From the NCBI RefSeq assembly GCF_022385335.1, contig NZ_CP092431.1, positions 7,502,001-7,566,000 of the forward strand: a DNA stretch of 64,000 bases, in the 5' to 3' direction. A model generated the notes under the pieces. The model did no database searches, was not told the origin of the DNA, and worked only from the letters and a program-made list of their open reading frames with translations. Position numbers and translations under genes: made by a program. This document shows, in pieces, positions 50,425 to 59,456 of the stretch. The first letter of the stretch is position 1. Each line of letters opens with the position of its first letter. Source of the stretch: Streptomyces deccanensis (GTDB lineage: Bacteria; Actinomycetota; Actinomycetes; Streptomycetales; Streptomycetaceae).

Positions 50425-51183
50425 GTGTCTCCCACCGACGCGAGCACCGGCGCGAGCACCCACGCGAGCACCGACACCGGCACTGCGGCCCCCAGCAACG
50501 AGGACACACTCGAACTGCGCCTGACCGACGACTTCCTCGCGCTCCTGACCGAGGACCCCGACCCGTGCGGTGGCAGTACCGAGGCGGGGCAGGGGGGACT
50601 TCGGGCCAGTGGCGAGCTGCTCGACCACCTCGCGGACTGGGGGGCGGTCGTCACCCCGGCAGGCACCCTGCAGCTCGTCCCGGTGCGGCTCGAACGGGAC
50701 CTCCCGCTGATCTCCCGCTGGATGAACGACTCGGCCGTGGATTCCTACTGGAAGCTCGGCGGAGCCGAGGACGTGACCGCGAACCACCTACGGACCCAGC
50801 TCGGCGGAGATGGCCGCAGCATTCCCTGCCTCGGACTACTGAACGGCACCCCAATGAGCTATTGGGAGATCTACCGGGCGGACCTCGACCCCCTTGCCCG
50901 TCACTACCCGGCCCGCCCGCACGACACCGGGATCCATCTGCTCATCGGACCCGTGGCCGATCGGGGGCGTGGTCTCGGCTCCACCCTGCTCCGCGCCGTC
51001 GCCGATCTCGTCCTGGACAGACGACCTTCCTGTGCCCGCGTCGTCGCGGAACCCGACCTTCGCAACTTTCCCTCCATCTCCGCTTTCCTCAGCGCCGGCT
51101 TCCGGTACTCCGCCGAGGTCGACCTGCCCGACAAGCGGGCCGCCCTCATGTGCAGAGATCGGCTGCTGCGCGATCTGATGTAG
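50425..51183 (+). CDS. GNAT acyltransferase, siderophore type
   Basis: A 252-residue protein with a disordered Thr/Ser/Ala-rich N-terminus and a C-terminal GNAT domain of the AlcB/IucB/RhbD type: LVPVRLERDLPLISRWMNDS, SYWEIYRADLDPLARHY, HLLIGPVADRGRGLGSTLL (acetyl-CoA loop) and RVVAEPDLRN. Such enzymes acylate the hydroxylamine precursor of hydroxamate siderophores. It follows the NIS synthetase by 107 bases and is probably co-expressed. No monooxygenase or decarboxylase that would make the hydroxylamine is present in the cluster. GAGAGGAGCG precedes the GTG. Confidence 0.8.
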   Translation: MSPTDASTGASTHASTDTGTAAPSNEDTLELRLTDDFLALLTEDPDPCGGSTEAGQGGLRASGELLDHLADWGAVVTPAGTLQLVPVRLERDLPLISRWMNDSAVDSYWKLGGAEDVTANHLRTQLGGDGRSIPCLGLLNGTPMSYWEIYRADLDPLARHYPARPHDTGIHLLIGPVADRGRGLGSTLLRAVADLVLDRRPSCARVVAEPDLRNFPSISAFLSAGFRYSAEVDLPDKRAALMCRDRLLRDLM

Positions 51184-51526
51184 TTCCGATGTGGATCTGC
51201 TGTGACGCCGTCATATCTGGTACACCGCCCGATCCGATCCGGTTCCCGGTCGAGCCGACGCAATTCCCGGGCCCGGCGACCATCCCGTCCCGAGACGTCT
51301 CGTCCCGTGACCATCCGTCCCGTGTCCACCCCGCCCCGTCGAAGAGAACAGTCTTGATCCCGCCTCCCAGGCCCCACACGATGCCGCCTCCCAGGCCCCA
51401 CACGATGCCGCGTCCCAGGACCCACACGATCCCGCCCCGCAGGCCCCATGGGACCCCGCCTCCCAGACCCCACACGTCCGCCGCGATCACCCGTTTGTCA
51501 GTGGTGACCCGTAGGGTGGTCGCGCT
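51184..51526. other. Intergenic region with a minisatellite before the dinG-like gene
   Basis: No gene is supported in these 343 bases. It holds the five-unit repeat at 51357-51476 and, close to the helicase start, TAGGGT at 51512-51517, a possible ten-box 9 bases before the ATG. Confidence 0.45.
51357..51476. repeat. 24-bp minisatellite, five units
   Basis: Five consecutive 24-base units start at 51357, 51381, 51405, 51429 and 51453. Each is a variant of ATSCCGCCTCCCAGGCCCCA followed by CACG; units 1 and 2 differ at one base. On the minus strand it could be read as eight-residue WGLGGGIV repeats, but there is no supporting start or ribosome binding site. Confidence 0.9.
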
Positions 51527-53536
51527 ATGACGAAGCCCTCACTTCACGAACTCCTGCACGCCGCCGTCACCGCTGTCGGCGGCACGGAGCGCCCCGGCCA
51601 GGTGACCATGGCCGAAGCCGTCGCGGAGGCGATCGACGACGGCTCCCATCTGCTGGTCCAGGCAGGCACCGGCACCGGAAAGTCGCTCGGTTACCTGGTG
51701 CCCGCGCTCGCCCAGGGAGAGCGCGTCGTCGTCGCCACGGCGACCCTCGCCCTCCAGCGGCAGCTCGTGGAGCGGGACCTGCCGAGAACGGTCGACGCGC
51801 TGCACCCCCTGCTGCGCCGCCGCCCGGAGTTCGCGATGCTCAAGGGCCGGTCGAACTACATGTGCCTGCACCGGCTGAACGAGGGTGTGCCGCAGGACGA
51901 GGAGGAGGGCCTCTTCGACCAGTTCGAGGCGGCCGCGCCCAGCAGCAAGCTGGGCCAGGACCTGCTGCGGCTGCGGGACTGGTCGCAGGAGACCGAGACC
52001 GGCGACCGGGACGACCTCACCCCGGGTGTGTCGGACCGTGCCTGGGCCCAGATCTCCGTGTCCTCCAGGGAGTGCCTGGGCGCCACGAAGTGCGCGTACG
52101 GCGCCGAGTGCTTCGCCGAGATGGCCAGGGAGCGGGCCAAGCTCGCCGAGGTCGTCGTCACCAATCACGCGCTGCTCGCGATCGACGCCATCGAGGGCGC
52201 TCCGGTGCTCCCGCAGCATGAGGTCCTGATCGTGGACGAGGCGCACGAACTCGTCTCCCGGGTGACCGGTGTGGCGACCGGCGAGCTCACCCCGGGCCAG
52301 GTCAACCGCGCGGTGAAGCGGGCGGCGAAGCTCGTGAACGAGAAGGTGGCGGACCAGCTGCAGACCGCCGCCGAGGGGTTCGAGCGGGTCATGGAGCTGG
52401 CTCTGCCGGGCCGGCTGGAGGAGATCCCCGAGGACCTGGCGTACGTCCTGATGGCGCTGCGCGACGCCGCTCGCGCCGTGATCTCGGCGATCGGCAGCAC
52501 CCGTGACAAGTCCGTCCAGGACGAGGACGCCGTCCGCAAGCAGGCCCTGGCGGCCGTGGAGAGCGTGCACGACGTGGCGGAGCGGATCAGCAACGGCTCC
52601 GAGTGGGACGTCGTCTGGTACGAACGTCATGACCGTTTCGGCGCGTCCCTGCGCGTAGCCCCCATGTCCGTCTCGGGTCTCCTCCGGGAGAAGCTCTTCG
52701 CGGACCGCTCCGTCACCCTGACCTCGGCCACGCTCAAGCTGGGCGGCGACTTCAACGGCGTGGGTGCGTCACTGGGACTGGCCCCGGAGGGCACCCAGGG
52801 CGACGACCTGCCGCAGTGGAAGGGCGTCGACGTCGGATCGCCGTTCGACTATCCGAGGCAGGGCATTCTCTATGTCGCCAAGCATCTGTCACGTCCCGCG
52901 CGGGACGGCGACCGTGCGGACATGCTGGACGAGCTCACGGAGCTGATCCAGGCGGCCGGCGGTCGGACGCTCGGGCTGTTCTCGTCGATGCGGGCCGCCC
53001 AGCTGGCGGCGGAGGAGCTGCGCGTCCGTATCCCCGAGTACCCGATCCTGCTGCAGGGCGAGGAAACACTCGGAGAGCTGATCAAGGGCTTCGCGGCCGA
53101 CCCGAAGACATGTCTCTTCGGCACCCTCTCGCTCTGGCAGGGCGTGGACGTGCCAGGTCCCAGCTGTCAGCTGGTCGTGATGGACAAGATCCCGTTTCCC
53201 CGGCCCGACGACCCGCTGATGAGCGCACGCCAGAAGGCCGTCGAGGAGGCCGGCGGCAATGGCTTCATGGCCGTCGCCGCCACGCACGCGGCCCTGCTGA
53301 TGGCACAGGGCGCCGGCCGCCTCGTCCGGGCGCAGGGTGATCGCGGTGTGGTCGCCGTACTGGACCAGCGGCTCGCGACCGCGCGGTACGGCAGCTATCT
53401 GAAGGCCTCACTGCCCGACTTCTGGTACACGACGGACCGCAACCAGGTCCGTAGATCGCTCGCTGCGATCGACAGTGCCGCCAAGGCGAGGGAAGAGGCG
53501 GAGAAGCAGGAACATGTGGTCGAAGCGGAGGCATGA
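51527..53536 (+). CDS. DinG/XPD-family ATP-dependent DNA helicase
   Basis: A 669-residue superfamily 2 helicase. Walker A is QAGTGTGKSLGYLVPAL near residue 45; the DEAH box is VDEAHELVS. Four Cys for a 4Fe-4S cluster are visible in YMCLH, SRECLGATKC and AECF. C-terminal helicase motifs include TSATL, LFSSMRAAQL and the QGAGRLVR motif VI. It would unwind forked or R-loop DNA during repair. It is convergent with lexA. The start ATG matches the family N-terminus; a TAGGGT box lies close upstream. Its stop codon falls within a 19-base tandem duplication. Confidence 0.9.
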   Translation: MTKPSLHELLHAAVTAVGGTERPGQVTMAEAVAEAIDDGSHLLVQAGTGTGKSLGYLVPALAQGERVVVATATLALQRQLVERDLPRTVDALHPLLRRRPEFAMLKGRSNYMCLHRLNEGVPQDEEEGLFDQFEAAAPSSKLGQDLLRLRDWSQETETGDRDDLTPGVSDRAWAQISVSSRECLGATKCAYGAECFAEMARERAKLAEVVVTNHALLAIDAIEGAPVLPQHEVLIVDEAHELVSRVTGVATGELTPGQVNRAVKRAAKLVNEKVADQLQTAAEGFERVMELALPGRLEEIPEDLAYVLMALRDAARAVISAIGSTRDKSVQDEDAVRKQALAAVESVHDVAERISNGSEWDVVWYERHDRFGASLRVAPMSVSGLLREKLFADRSVTLTSATLKLGGDFNGVGASLGLAPEGTQGDDLPQWKGVDVGSPFDYPRQGILYVAKHLSRPARDGDRADMLDELTELIQAAGGRTLGLFSSMRAAQLAAEELRVRIPEYPILLQGEETLGELIKGFAADPKTCLFGTLSLWQGVDVPGPSCQLVVMDKIPFPRPDDPLMSARQKAVEEAGGNGFMAVAATHAALLMAQGAGRLVRAQGDRGVVAVLDQRLATARYGSYLKASLPDFWYTTDRNQVRRSLAAIDSAAKAREEAEKQEHVVEAEA

Positions 53537-53569
53537 CGAACGGCCGGTGGCATGACGAACGGCCGGTGG
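53532..53569 (+). repeat. 19-bp tandem duplication over the helicase stop codon
   Basis: CATGACGAACGGCCGGTGG occurs twice in a row (53532-53550, 53551-53569). The first copy contains the TGA of the helicase gene; the second overlaps the left arm of the terminator. Confidence 0.9.
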
Positions 53570-53607
53570 CCTGTCCCCACGAACCATGGGGACAGGCCAC
53601 CGGCCGT
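53559..53607. terminator. 21-bp perfect stem between the helicase gene and lexA
   Basis: Bases 53559-53579 (ACGGCCGGTGGCCTGTCCCC...) are perfectly complementary to 53587-53607 around a 7-base loop. The hairpin can stop transcription from both convergent genes. Confidence 0.85.
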
Positions 53608-53743
53608 CATGCGCACGGGCTCGGCTTCGGGCCGCGAGGCTTCGGCGGACCCTGGACAGCCCAGGGCCCCGGAACCGGCGCAGTGGATTCCGGGGCCCGG
53701 ATCAGGGGCGGGGACGGGCACGGGCGACCGTCCGCCGCTGGTG

Positions 53744-54520
53744 TCAGACGCGGCGCAGGACGGCCACCACCTTGCCGAGGATGGTCGCGTCGTCACCCGG
53801 GATGGGCTCGTAGGCGGCATTGTGCGGGAGCAGCCAGACATGGCCGTCCTCGCGCTTGAAGCGCTTGACCGTGGCCTCGCCGTCCAGCATGGCGGCCACG
53901 ATGTCGCCGTTCTCGGCGACGGGCTGACGGCGGACCGTCACCCAGTCCCCGTCACAGATGGCGGCCTCGATCATGGAGTCGCCCACGACCTTCAGGACGA
54001 AGAGTTCACCGTCGCCCACCAACTGGCGGGGGAGTGGGAACACGTCCTCGACGGACTCCTCGGCGAGGATCGGGCCACCGGCGGCGATCCGGCCGACGAG
54101 CGGCACGTACGAAGCGGCCGGCTTGCCCGCCGTGTCCGTCGGCTGGGCCGAGGCCTGGTCGGAGCCGCGGACCTCGTACGCACGAGGACGGTGCGGGTCG
54201 CGGCGCAGGAAGCCCTTGCGCTCCAGCGCCATCAGCTGGTGCGCCACGGAGGACGTACTGGACAGGCCGACAGCCTGGCCGATCTCCCGCATCGACGGCG
54301 GGTATCCGCGCCGCTGCACCGAGTCCCGGATCACCTCGATGACTCGGCGCTGCCGGTCGGTGAGCCCGGAGCTGTCCGCCCTGATGCCTGGAGGTCGGCC
54401 GGGCAGGGCGCGCTTGGGCCCTTCATGGTTCGTGGCTTCGTTCATCGCATGCACCGGCTCGAGTCGGCTCTGGGAGCGGTCCTGGGCAGTGATGGTGGCA
54501 CTGTCAGCGGTGGTGGTCAC
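53744..54520 (-). CDS. lexA: SOS repressor LexA
   Basis: A 258-residue repressor/autoprotease. The winged helix-turn-helix (about 55-115) reads [20 protein letters not shown] and [20 protein letters not shown]. The cleavage site is the Ala-Gly in RIAAGGP. The protease domain has the nucleophile Ser in [17 protein letters not shown] and the base Lys in EATVKRF. The N-terminal 50 residues are an extension common in streptomycetes. The GTG at 54520 has GAGAGGGG about 6 bases upstream. An SOS-type box about 60 bases upstream suggests autoregulation. Confidence 0.95.
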   Translation of the reverse strand: MTTTADSATITAQDRSQSRLEPVHAMNEATNHEGPKRALPGRPPGIRADSSGLTDRQRRVIEVIRDSVQRRGYPPSMREIGQAVGLSSTSSVAHQLMALERKGFLRRDPHRPRAYEVRGSDQASAQPTDTAGKPAASYVPLVGRIAAGGPILAEESVEDVFPLPRQLVGDGELFVLKVVGDSMIEAAICDGDWVTVRRQPVAENGDIVAAMLDGEATVKRFKREDGHVWLLPHNAAYEPIPGDDATILGKVVAVLRRV

Positions 54521-54580
54521 GTCGGCCCCTCTCGATGGTCTCCCGTGCAGCACAACGGTAGTTGCTTTCGAAAGGTTGCG

Positions 54581-54596
54581 CCAAACACACGTTCGA
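54581..54596. promoter_or_regulatory. LexA (SOS) box upstream of lexA
   Basis: CCAAACACACGTTCGA matches the actinobacterial SOS box TCGAACNNNNGTTCGA in the right half exactly and in four of six bases on the left. It lies 61-76 bases upstream of the lexA start, as expected for autoregulation. Confidence 0.7.
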
Positions 54597-54904
54597 GTGA
54601 AAAACCGTGGATTGTCTGACGTGACCATGCGTCGGGGTGTAGGGCGGCGGCTCCGGCGGACAAAAGCATTGATTCCTGTACTCTTCACCGCCGAGGCGAG
54701 GGGCCTTGTGGGCCGCTGTCGTCGCGCGGCCCAGTCTGCCATCCGGTACCTCGTCGGCCGGGTACCGGCCCCGTTCTCGTGGCGTCCCCGCCGCGCCCGC
54801 GTCCGCTCCGCGACGGTTCGGACGCGCTCCGCGACGGACTCTCCGTCTGGCACATGCCGATACGTGCGCGACACGCGCGCCGTAGGGGGATTTACGTGCC
54901 AAGC

Positions 54905-54918
54905 CCTACATCTAGTGC
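54905..54918 (+). promoter_or_regulatory. Candidate NrdR box upstream of nrdR-nrdJ
   Basis: CCTACATCTAGTGC resembles the palindromic NrdR box (ACAC-N6-GTGT type, with the TACATCTAGTG core known from streptomycetes). It lies about 140 bases upstream of nrdR. A second box, usually about 31 bases away, was not clear. Confidence 0.5.
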
Positions 54919-55058
54919 TTGGATTGCCGCAACGGCCCAGAAGTTGTGGTCCCCCGGGTCCTCGGGCTCAAGGTCATCCCCTATGCTTGGGGCTGCTTCC
55001 GCGGGGCCCAAGTGGCTCGTGGGGCCTATTGAGTCGTGCTGTGAGGAGGGTTGGAGTT

Positions 55059-55622
55059 ATGCACTGTCCCTTCTGCAGGCACCCCGACAGCCGCGTCGTC
55101 GACAGTCGTACGACGGACGACGGCACGTCGATCCGCAGGCGCCGCCAGTGTCCCGACTGCTCCCGTCGTTTCACGACGGTGGAGACGTGCTCGCTGATGG
55201 TGGTCAAGAGGTCCGGCGTGACCGAGCCCTTCAGTCGTACCAAGGTCATCAATGGCGTCCGCAAGGCATGCCAGGGCAGGCCTGTCACCGAGGACGCGCT
55301 CGCCCAACTCGGCCAACGGGTCGAGGAGGCGGTGCGCGCGACCGGAAGCGCCGAGCTGACCACCCACGACGTGGGGCTGGCCATACTCGGCCCCTTGCAG
55401 GAACTCGACCTCGTCGCCTACCTGCGGTTCGCGAGCGTCTACCGGGCGTTCGACTCGCTGGAGGACTTCGAGGCCGCGATCGCGGAACTCAGGGAAGAGC
55501 AGGGGAAGCGCCCCGACGCGAACGACGAGGGCGTCGTGAGCGTGGTCGAGGGGCGCGTGGAGGGTGACCGCGGGTCCGGAGGGGCCGCGCAGGTCCCGGT
55601 GCCCGCCAACGCCGCCGACTGA
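55059..55622 (+). CDS. nrdR: Transcriptional repressor NrdR
   Basis: A 187-residue repressor of ribonucleotide reductase genes. It has the N-terminal zinc ribbon ([30 protein letters not shown]), and then an ATP-cone ([20 protein letters not shown] ... [10 protein letters not shown]), which senses ATP/dATP. It lies directly upstream of nrdJ, 159 bases away, and the two form the nrdRJ operon known in S. coelicolor. The C-terminal 35 residues are an extra Gly/Val/Ala-rich tail. GGAG lies 5 bases before the ATG. Confidence 0.95.
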   Translation: MHCPFCRHPDSRVVDSRTTDDGTSIRRRRQCPDCSRRFTTVETCSLMVVKRSGVTEPFSRTKVINGVRKACQGRPVTEDALAQLGQRVEEAVRATGSAELTTHDVGLAILGPLQELDLVAYLRFASVYRAFDSLEDFEAAIAELREEQGKRPDANDEGVVSVVEGRVEGDRGSGGAAQVPVPANAAD

Positions 55623-55781
55623 CGGCGGGCCGCCCCGCCGGACCAGTGGGTCCGGACGACGGGCGGCGATCCAGACCTGTCGCGAACGGCTGTGTCAGCC
55701 GGGTCGCGACACAAGACAGAACACCGTGTCACGGGAACATCGTGGCACTTCAGGGCGTTTTCGCCCGTACAGGGAGGCGGC

Positions 55782-58679
55782 ATGACAGAGACGGCGAGCG
55801 GTCCGGCACGGAGTTCCCGCGCCAAGGGCACCAAGGCGAGCAAGGGCCTGCGTATCGAGCGCATCCACACCACCCCCGGCGTGCACCCGTACGACGAGGT
55901 GGTCTGGGAGCGGCGTGACGTCGTCATGACCAACTGGCGCGACGGCTCGGTCAACTTCGAGCAGCGCGGCGTCGAGTTCCCCGACTTCTGGTCGGTGAAC
56001 GCGGTCAACATCGTCACCAGCAAGTACTTCCGTGGTGCCGTGGGCACCCCGCAGCGCGAGACCGGCCTCAAGCAGCTGATCGACCGCATCGTGAAGACGT
56101 ACACGAAGGCCGGCGAGGACAACAAGTACTTCGCCTCGCCCGCCGATGCCGAGATCTTCGAGCACGAACTGGCGTACGCCCTCCTGCACCAGATCTTCAG
56201 CTTCAACAGCCCCGTGTGGTTCAACGTGGGCACCCCGCAGCCCCAGCAGGTCTCCGCCTGCTTCATCCTGTCCGTCGACGACTCCATGGAGTCGATCCTC
56301 GACTGGTACAAGGAAGAGGGCATGATCTTCAAGGGCGGCTCCGGCGCCGGCCTGAACCTCTCCCGCATCCGCTCCTCCAAGGAGCTGCTCTCCTCCGGCG
56401 GCAACGCCTCCGGTCCCGTCTCCTTCATGCGGGGCGCCGACGCCTCCGCAGGAACGATCAAGTCGGGCGGCGCCACCCGCCGCGCCGCCAAGATGGTCGT
56501 CCTGGACGTGGACCACCCGGACGTCGAGGACTTCATCGCCACCAAGGTGAAGGAGGAGGAGAAGATCCGCGCCCTGCGCGACGCGGGCTTCGACATGGAC
56601 CTGGGCGGCGACGACATCACGTCCGTCCAGTACCAGAACGCCAACAACTCGGTCCGGGTGAACGACGAGTTCATGACGGCCGTGGAGAACGGCACCGAGT
56701 TCGGCCTGCGCGCCCGGATGACCGGCGAGGTCATCGAGAAGGTCGACGCCAAGGCGCTGTTCCGCAAGCTCGCCGAGGCCGCGTGGGCCTGCGCCGACCC
56801 GGGCATCCAGTACGACGGTGTGATCAACAACTGGCACACCTGCCCCGAGTCCGGCCGTATCACCGCGTCCAACCCGTGCAGCGAGTACATGCACCTGGAC
56901 AACACGTCCTGCAACCTCGCCTCGCTGAACCTGATGAAGTTCCTCAAGGACGACGGCCTCGGCCACCAGTCCTTCGAGGTCGAGCGCTTCGCCAAGGTCG
57001 TCGAGCTGGTCATCACCGCGATGGACATCTCCATCTGCTTCGCCGACTTCCCGACCCAGAAGATCGGCGAGAACACCCGCGCCTTCCGCCAGCTCGGCAT
57101 CGGCTACGCCAACCTCGGCGCCCTGCTGATGGCGACCGGCCACGCGTACGACTCCGACGGCGGCCGCGCCCTCGCCGGTGCCATCACCTCGCTGATGACC
57201 GGCACGGCGTACAAGCGCTCTGCCGAACTGGCCGCGGTCGTCGGCCCGTACGACGGCTACGCCCGCAACGCGGATGCCCACAACCGCGTGATGAAGCAGC
57301 ACTCCGACGCCAACGGCACGGCCGTCCGCATGGACGACCTGGACACCCCGGTGTGGGCCGCCGCCACCGAGGCCTGGCAGGACGTCCTCCGCCTCGGCGA
57401 GAAGAACGGCTTCCGCAACTCGCAGGCGTCCGTGCTCGCGCCGACCGGCACGATCGGCCTGGCCATGTCCTGCGACACCACCGGTGTCGAGCCGGACCTG
57501 GCGCTGGTCAAGTTCAAGAAGCTGGTCGGCGGCGGCTCGATGCAGATCGTCAACGGCACGGTCCCGCAGGCCCTGCGCCGCCTGGGCTACCAGGAGGAGC
57601 AGATCGAGGCGATCGTCGCCCACATCGCCGACCACGGCAATGTGATCGACGCCCCGGGCCTCAAGCAGGAGCACTACGAGGTCTTCGACTGCGCCATGGG
57701 CGAGCGCGCCATCTCCCCGATGGGCCACGTCCGCATGATGGCCGCGATCCAGCCGTGGATCTCCGGCGCCATCTCCAAGACGGTCAACATGCCGGAGACG
57801 GCGACCGTCGAGGAGGTCGAGGAGATCTACTTCGAGGCGTGGAAGCTGGGCGTCAAGGCGCTCGCGATCTACCGCGACAACTGCAAGGTCGGTCAGCCGC
57901 TCTCCGCGAAGACCAAGGAGACGGAGAAGGCGGAGATCACGGAGAAGGCCGAGGAGACGATCCGGGCCACGGTCGAGAAGATCGTCGAGTACCGCCCCGT
58001 CCGTAAGCGCCTCCCGAAGGGCCGCCCCGGCATCACCACCTCCTTCACCGTCGGCGGCGCCGAGGGTTACATGATCGCCAACTCCTACCCGGACGACGGT
58101 CTCGGTGAGGTGTTCCTCAAGATGTCCAAGCAGGGCTCGACCCTCGCGGGCATGATGGACGCCTTCTCGATCGCCGTCTCGGTGGGTCTGCAGTACGGCG
58201 TGCCGCTGGAGACGTACGTCTCGAAGTTCACGAACATGCGCTTCGAGCCGGCCGGTATGACGGACGACCCGGACGTGCGGATGGCGGCGTCGATCGTCGA
58301 CTACATCTTCCGTCGCCTGGCGCTCGACTTCCTGCCCTTCGAGACCCGCTCCGCGCTCGGCATCCACTCCGCCGAGGAGCGTCAGCGTCACCTGGAGACC
58401 GGGTCGTACGAGCCGATCGAGGAGGAGGTCGACGTCGAGGGCCTCGCCCAGTCGGCGCCGCGCCAGTCCCTGAAGGCGGTCTCCGCTCCGAAGGCCGACG
58501 TCGACGAGGAGGGCGCCAAGCCCGCTCCGAAGCAGGCCCACACCAGCGCCGAGCTGGTGGAGATGCAGCTGGGTATCCAGGCCGACGCCCCGCTCTGCTT
58601 CTCCTGCGGGACGAAGATGCAGCGGGCCGGCTCCTGCTACATCTGCGAGGGCTGCGGCTCGACGAGCGGTTGCAGCTGA
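55782..58679 (+). CDS. nrdJ: Vitamin B12-dependent (class II) ribonucleotide reductase NrdJ
   Basis: A 965-residue enzyme that reduces ribonucleotides to deoxyribonucleotides using adenosylcobalamin. Active-site parts are visible: VSACFILSVDDSMESI (Cys), FKGGSGAGLNLSRIRS, NPCSEYMHLDNTSCNLASLN (Asn-Cys-Glu triad and partner Cys), and PTGTIGLAMSCDTTGVEPD. The end has a Cys-rich zinc-ribbon-like tail (CFSCGTKM...CYICEGCGSTSGCS) that relays electrons. It is under NrdR control by operon context. The ATG follows GGGAGGCGGC. A strong terminator follows the gene. Confidence 0.97.
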   Translation: MTETASGPARSSRAKGTKASKGLRIERIHTTPGVHPYDEVVWERRDVVMTNWRDGSVNFEQRGVEFPDFWSVNAVNIVTSKYFRGAVGTPQRETGLKQLIDRIVKTYTKAGEDNKYFASPADAEIFEHELAYALLHQIFSFNSPVWFNVGTPQPQQVSACFILSVDDSMESILDWYKEEGMIFKGGSGAGLNLSRIRSSKELLSSGGNASGPVSFMRGADASAGTIKSGGATRRAAKMVVLDVDHPDVEDFIATKVKEEEKIRALRDAGFDMDLGGDDITSVQYQNANNSVRVNDEFMTAVENGTEFGLRARMTGEVIEKVDAKALFRKLAEAAWACADPGIQYDGVINNWHTCPESGRITASNPCSEYMHLDNTSCNLASLNLMKFLKDDGLGHQSFEVERFAKVVELVITAMDISICFADFPTQKIGENTRAFRQLGIGYANLGALLMATGHAYDSDGGRALAGAITSLMTGTAYKRSAELAAVVGPYDGYARNADAHNRVMKQHSDANGTAVRMDDLDTPVWAAATEAWQDVLRLGEKNGFRNSQASVLAPTGTIGLAMSCDTTGVEPDLALVKFKKLVGGGSMQIVNGTVPQALRRLGYQEEQIEAIVAHIADHGNVIDAPGLKQEHYEVFDCAMGERAISPMGHVRMMAAIQPWISGAISKTVNMPETATVEEVEEIYFEAWKLGVKALAIYRDNCKVGQPLSAKTKETEKAEITEKAEETIRATVEKIVEYRPVRKRLPKGRPGITTSFTVGGAEGYMIANSYPDDGLGEVFLKMSKQGSTLAGMMDAFSIAVSVGLQYGVPLETYVSKFTNMRFEPAGMTDDPDVRMAASIVDYIFRRLALDFLPFETRSALGIHSAEERQRHLETGSYEPIEEEVDVEGLAQSAPRQSLKAVSAPKADVDEEGAKPAPKQAHTSAELVEMQLGIQADAPLCFSCGTKMQRAGSCYICEGCGSTSGCS

Positions 58680-58711
58680 TCTGAGCGCCCCCGGGCGCGA
58701 ACCGGCGTGAC

Positions 58712-58746
58712 AGGGCGGTGGAGCCGAAGCAAGGCTCCACCGCCCT
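58712..58746. terminator. Terminator between nrdJ and the TerD-family gene
   Basis: AGGGCGGTGGAGCC (58712-58725) pairs perfectly with GGCTCCACCGCCCT (58733-58746) around a 7-base loop. The genes on either side converge on it. Confidence 0.85.
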
Positions 58747-58769
58747 CGGTCTGTTGTTCGGGTGGCGCG

Positions 58770-59303
58770 TCAGGCCCGGGGCGGGCCGCCCATGACACGG
58801 GCGAAGGTCGCCGGGTCCTCGTCGAAGCCGGTGATGCCGGGGTGGAACGTCCATTCGCCGGTGGTGTCGCGGACGAACTCGGCGACGGTCGCGGCCGTCG
58901 ACCCGAGGACACCGCCGAAGTCGTCCTCCGCCAGGACGGTGTAGTCCTCACGGATACGCAGGGCGGGCTTGGTGACGTTGACGAAGGTCCTCGTGCCCGA
59001 TCCCTGCTGTATGGCGACACCGATCACGACCCGGCCGTACCGGCTGTCGAGCCGGTTCAGCTCGACGGTCATGACCTCGTCCCAGCCGAAGCCCTGCCCG
59101 GTCTTGCTGTCGCGGTTGAGGGTGATGGTGCCGTCGGGCGAGCGGCTGTCGAAGTGCACGACATAGGCGGGCGCGCCGCTCGGATCGGCCGCCGAGTAGG
59201 TCGCCGCGACGATGTCGAGATCCGTCGGCGGCTGTCCGGCCGGACTCGGGTCCCACTTCAGCGACACCTCGACCTTGCGGATGCCCTTGTTGAGGCCGTT
59301 CAA
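58770..59303 (-). CDS. TerD-family calcium-binding stress protein
   Basis: A 177-residue TerD/CABP-type protein. It opens GLNKGIRKVEVSLKWDPSP and has the acidic calcium-binding loops DLDIVAATYSAAD and SRSPDGTITLNRDSKTGQGF, then WDEVMTVELNRLD and the C-terminal GEWTFHPGITGFDEDP. TerD proteins are linked to tellurite resistance, stress and, in streptomycetes, to development. The TTG at 59303 is preferred as start because GGGAGGGAG lies 3-11 bases upstream and homology starts there. It is convergent with nrdJ and stands alone. Confidence 0.85.
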   Translation of the reverse strand: MNGLNKGIRKVEVSLKWDPSPAGQPPTDLDIVAATYSAADPSGAPAYVVHFDSRSPDGTITLNRDSKTGQGFGWDEVMTVELNRLDSRYGRVVIGVAIQQGSGTRTFVNVTKPALRIREDYTVLAEDDFGGVLGSTAATVAEFVRDTTGEWTFHPGITGFDEDPATFARVMGGPPRA

Positions 59304-59444
59304 CAGAACTCCCTCCCCGTTCTTCTGTGCGTGCGGGCCGAACTGCCTGGCGGTCCAGGCCAGTTGTCCATCCTCGCATGCGCGCCGGGGCGCTCGCCCG
59401 GGTGCAACCGGCCGGAGAGTGACCGTCGCCACGTTCCGTGGCCT

Positions 59445-59450
59445 TACCAT
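59445..59450 (+). promoter_or_regulatory. TANNNT box 6 nt before the DUF4937-like start
   Basis: TACCAT, six bases, then the GTG at 59457, with no ribosome binding site. It has the leaderless promoter layout. Confidence 0.45.
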
Positions 59451-59456
59451 GGCGCG

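Larger units (their letters stand above)
54521..55058. other. lexA-nrdR divergent intergenic region
   Basis: These 538 bases hold the lexA SOS box (54581-54596), an 8-bp inverted repeat CCGGTACC/GGTACCGG (54743-54750, 54761-54768), two copies of CGCTCCGCGACGG near 54805-54835, a candidate NrdR box (54905-54918) and a TATGCT ten-box at 54982-54987. Open frames here have no start or codon-use support. Confidence 0.5.

Noticed and set aside
51146..51490. Minus-strand frame with WGLGGGIV octapeptide repeats
   Set aside because: It follows from the 24-bp minisatellite; it has no ribosome binding site and overlaps the GNAT gene end.
54504..54902. Minus-strand frame upstream of lexA
   Set aside because: It overlaps the SOS box and the lexA start region, has no domain and biased composition.
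55623..55781. Possible cobalamin riboswitch before nrdJ
   Set aside because: I saw no B12-box-like GCCACTG motif or folded leader of the needed length. NrdJ uses B12, and in this genus the riboswitch is known for the other reductase operon.
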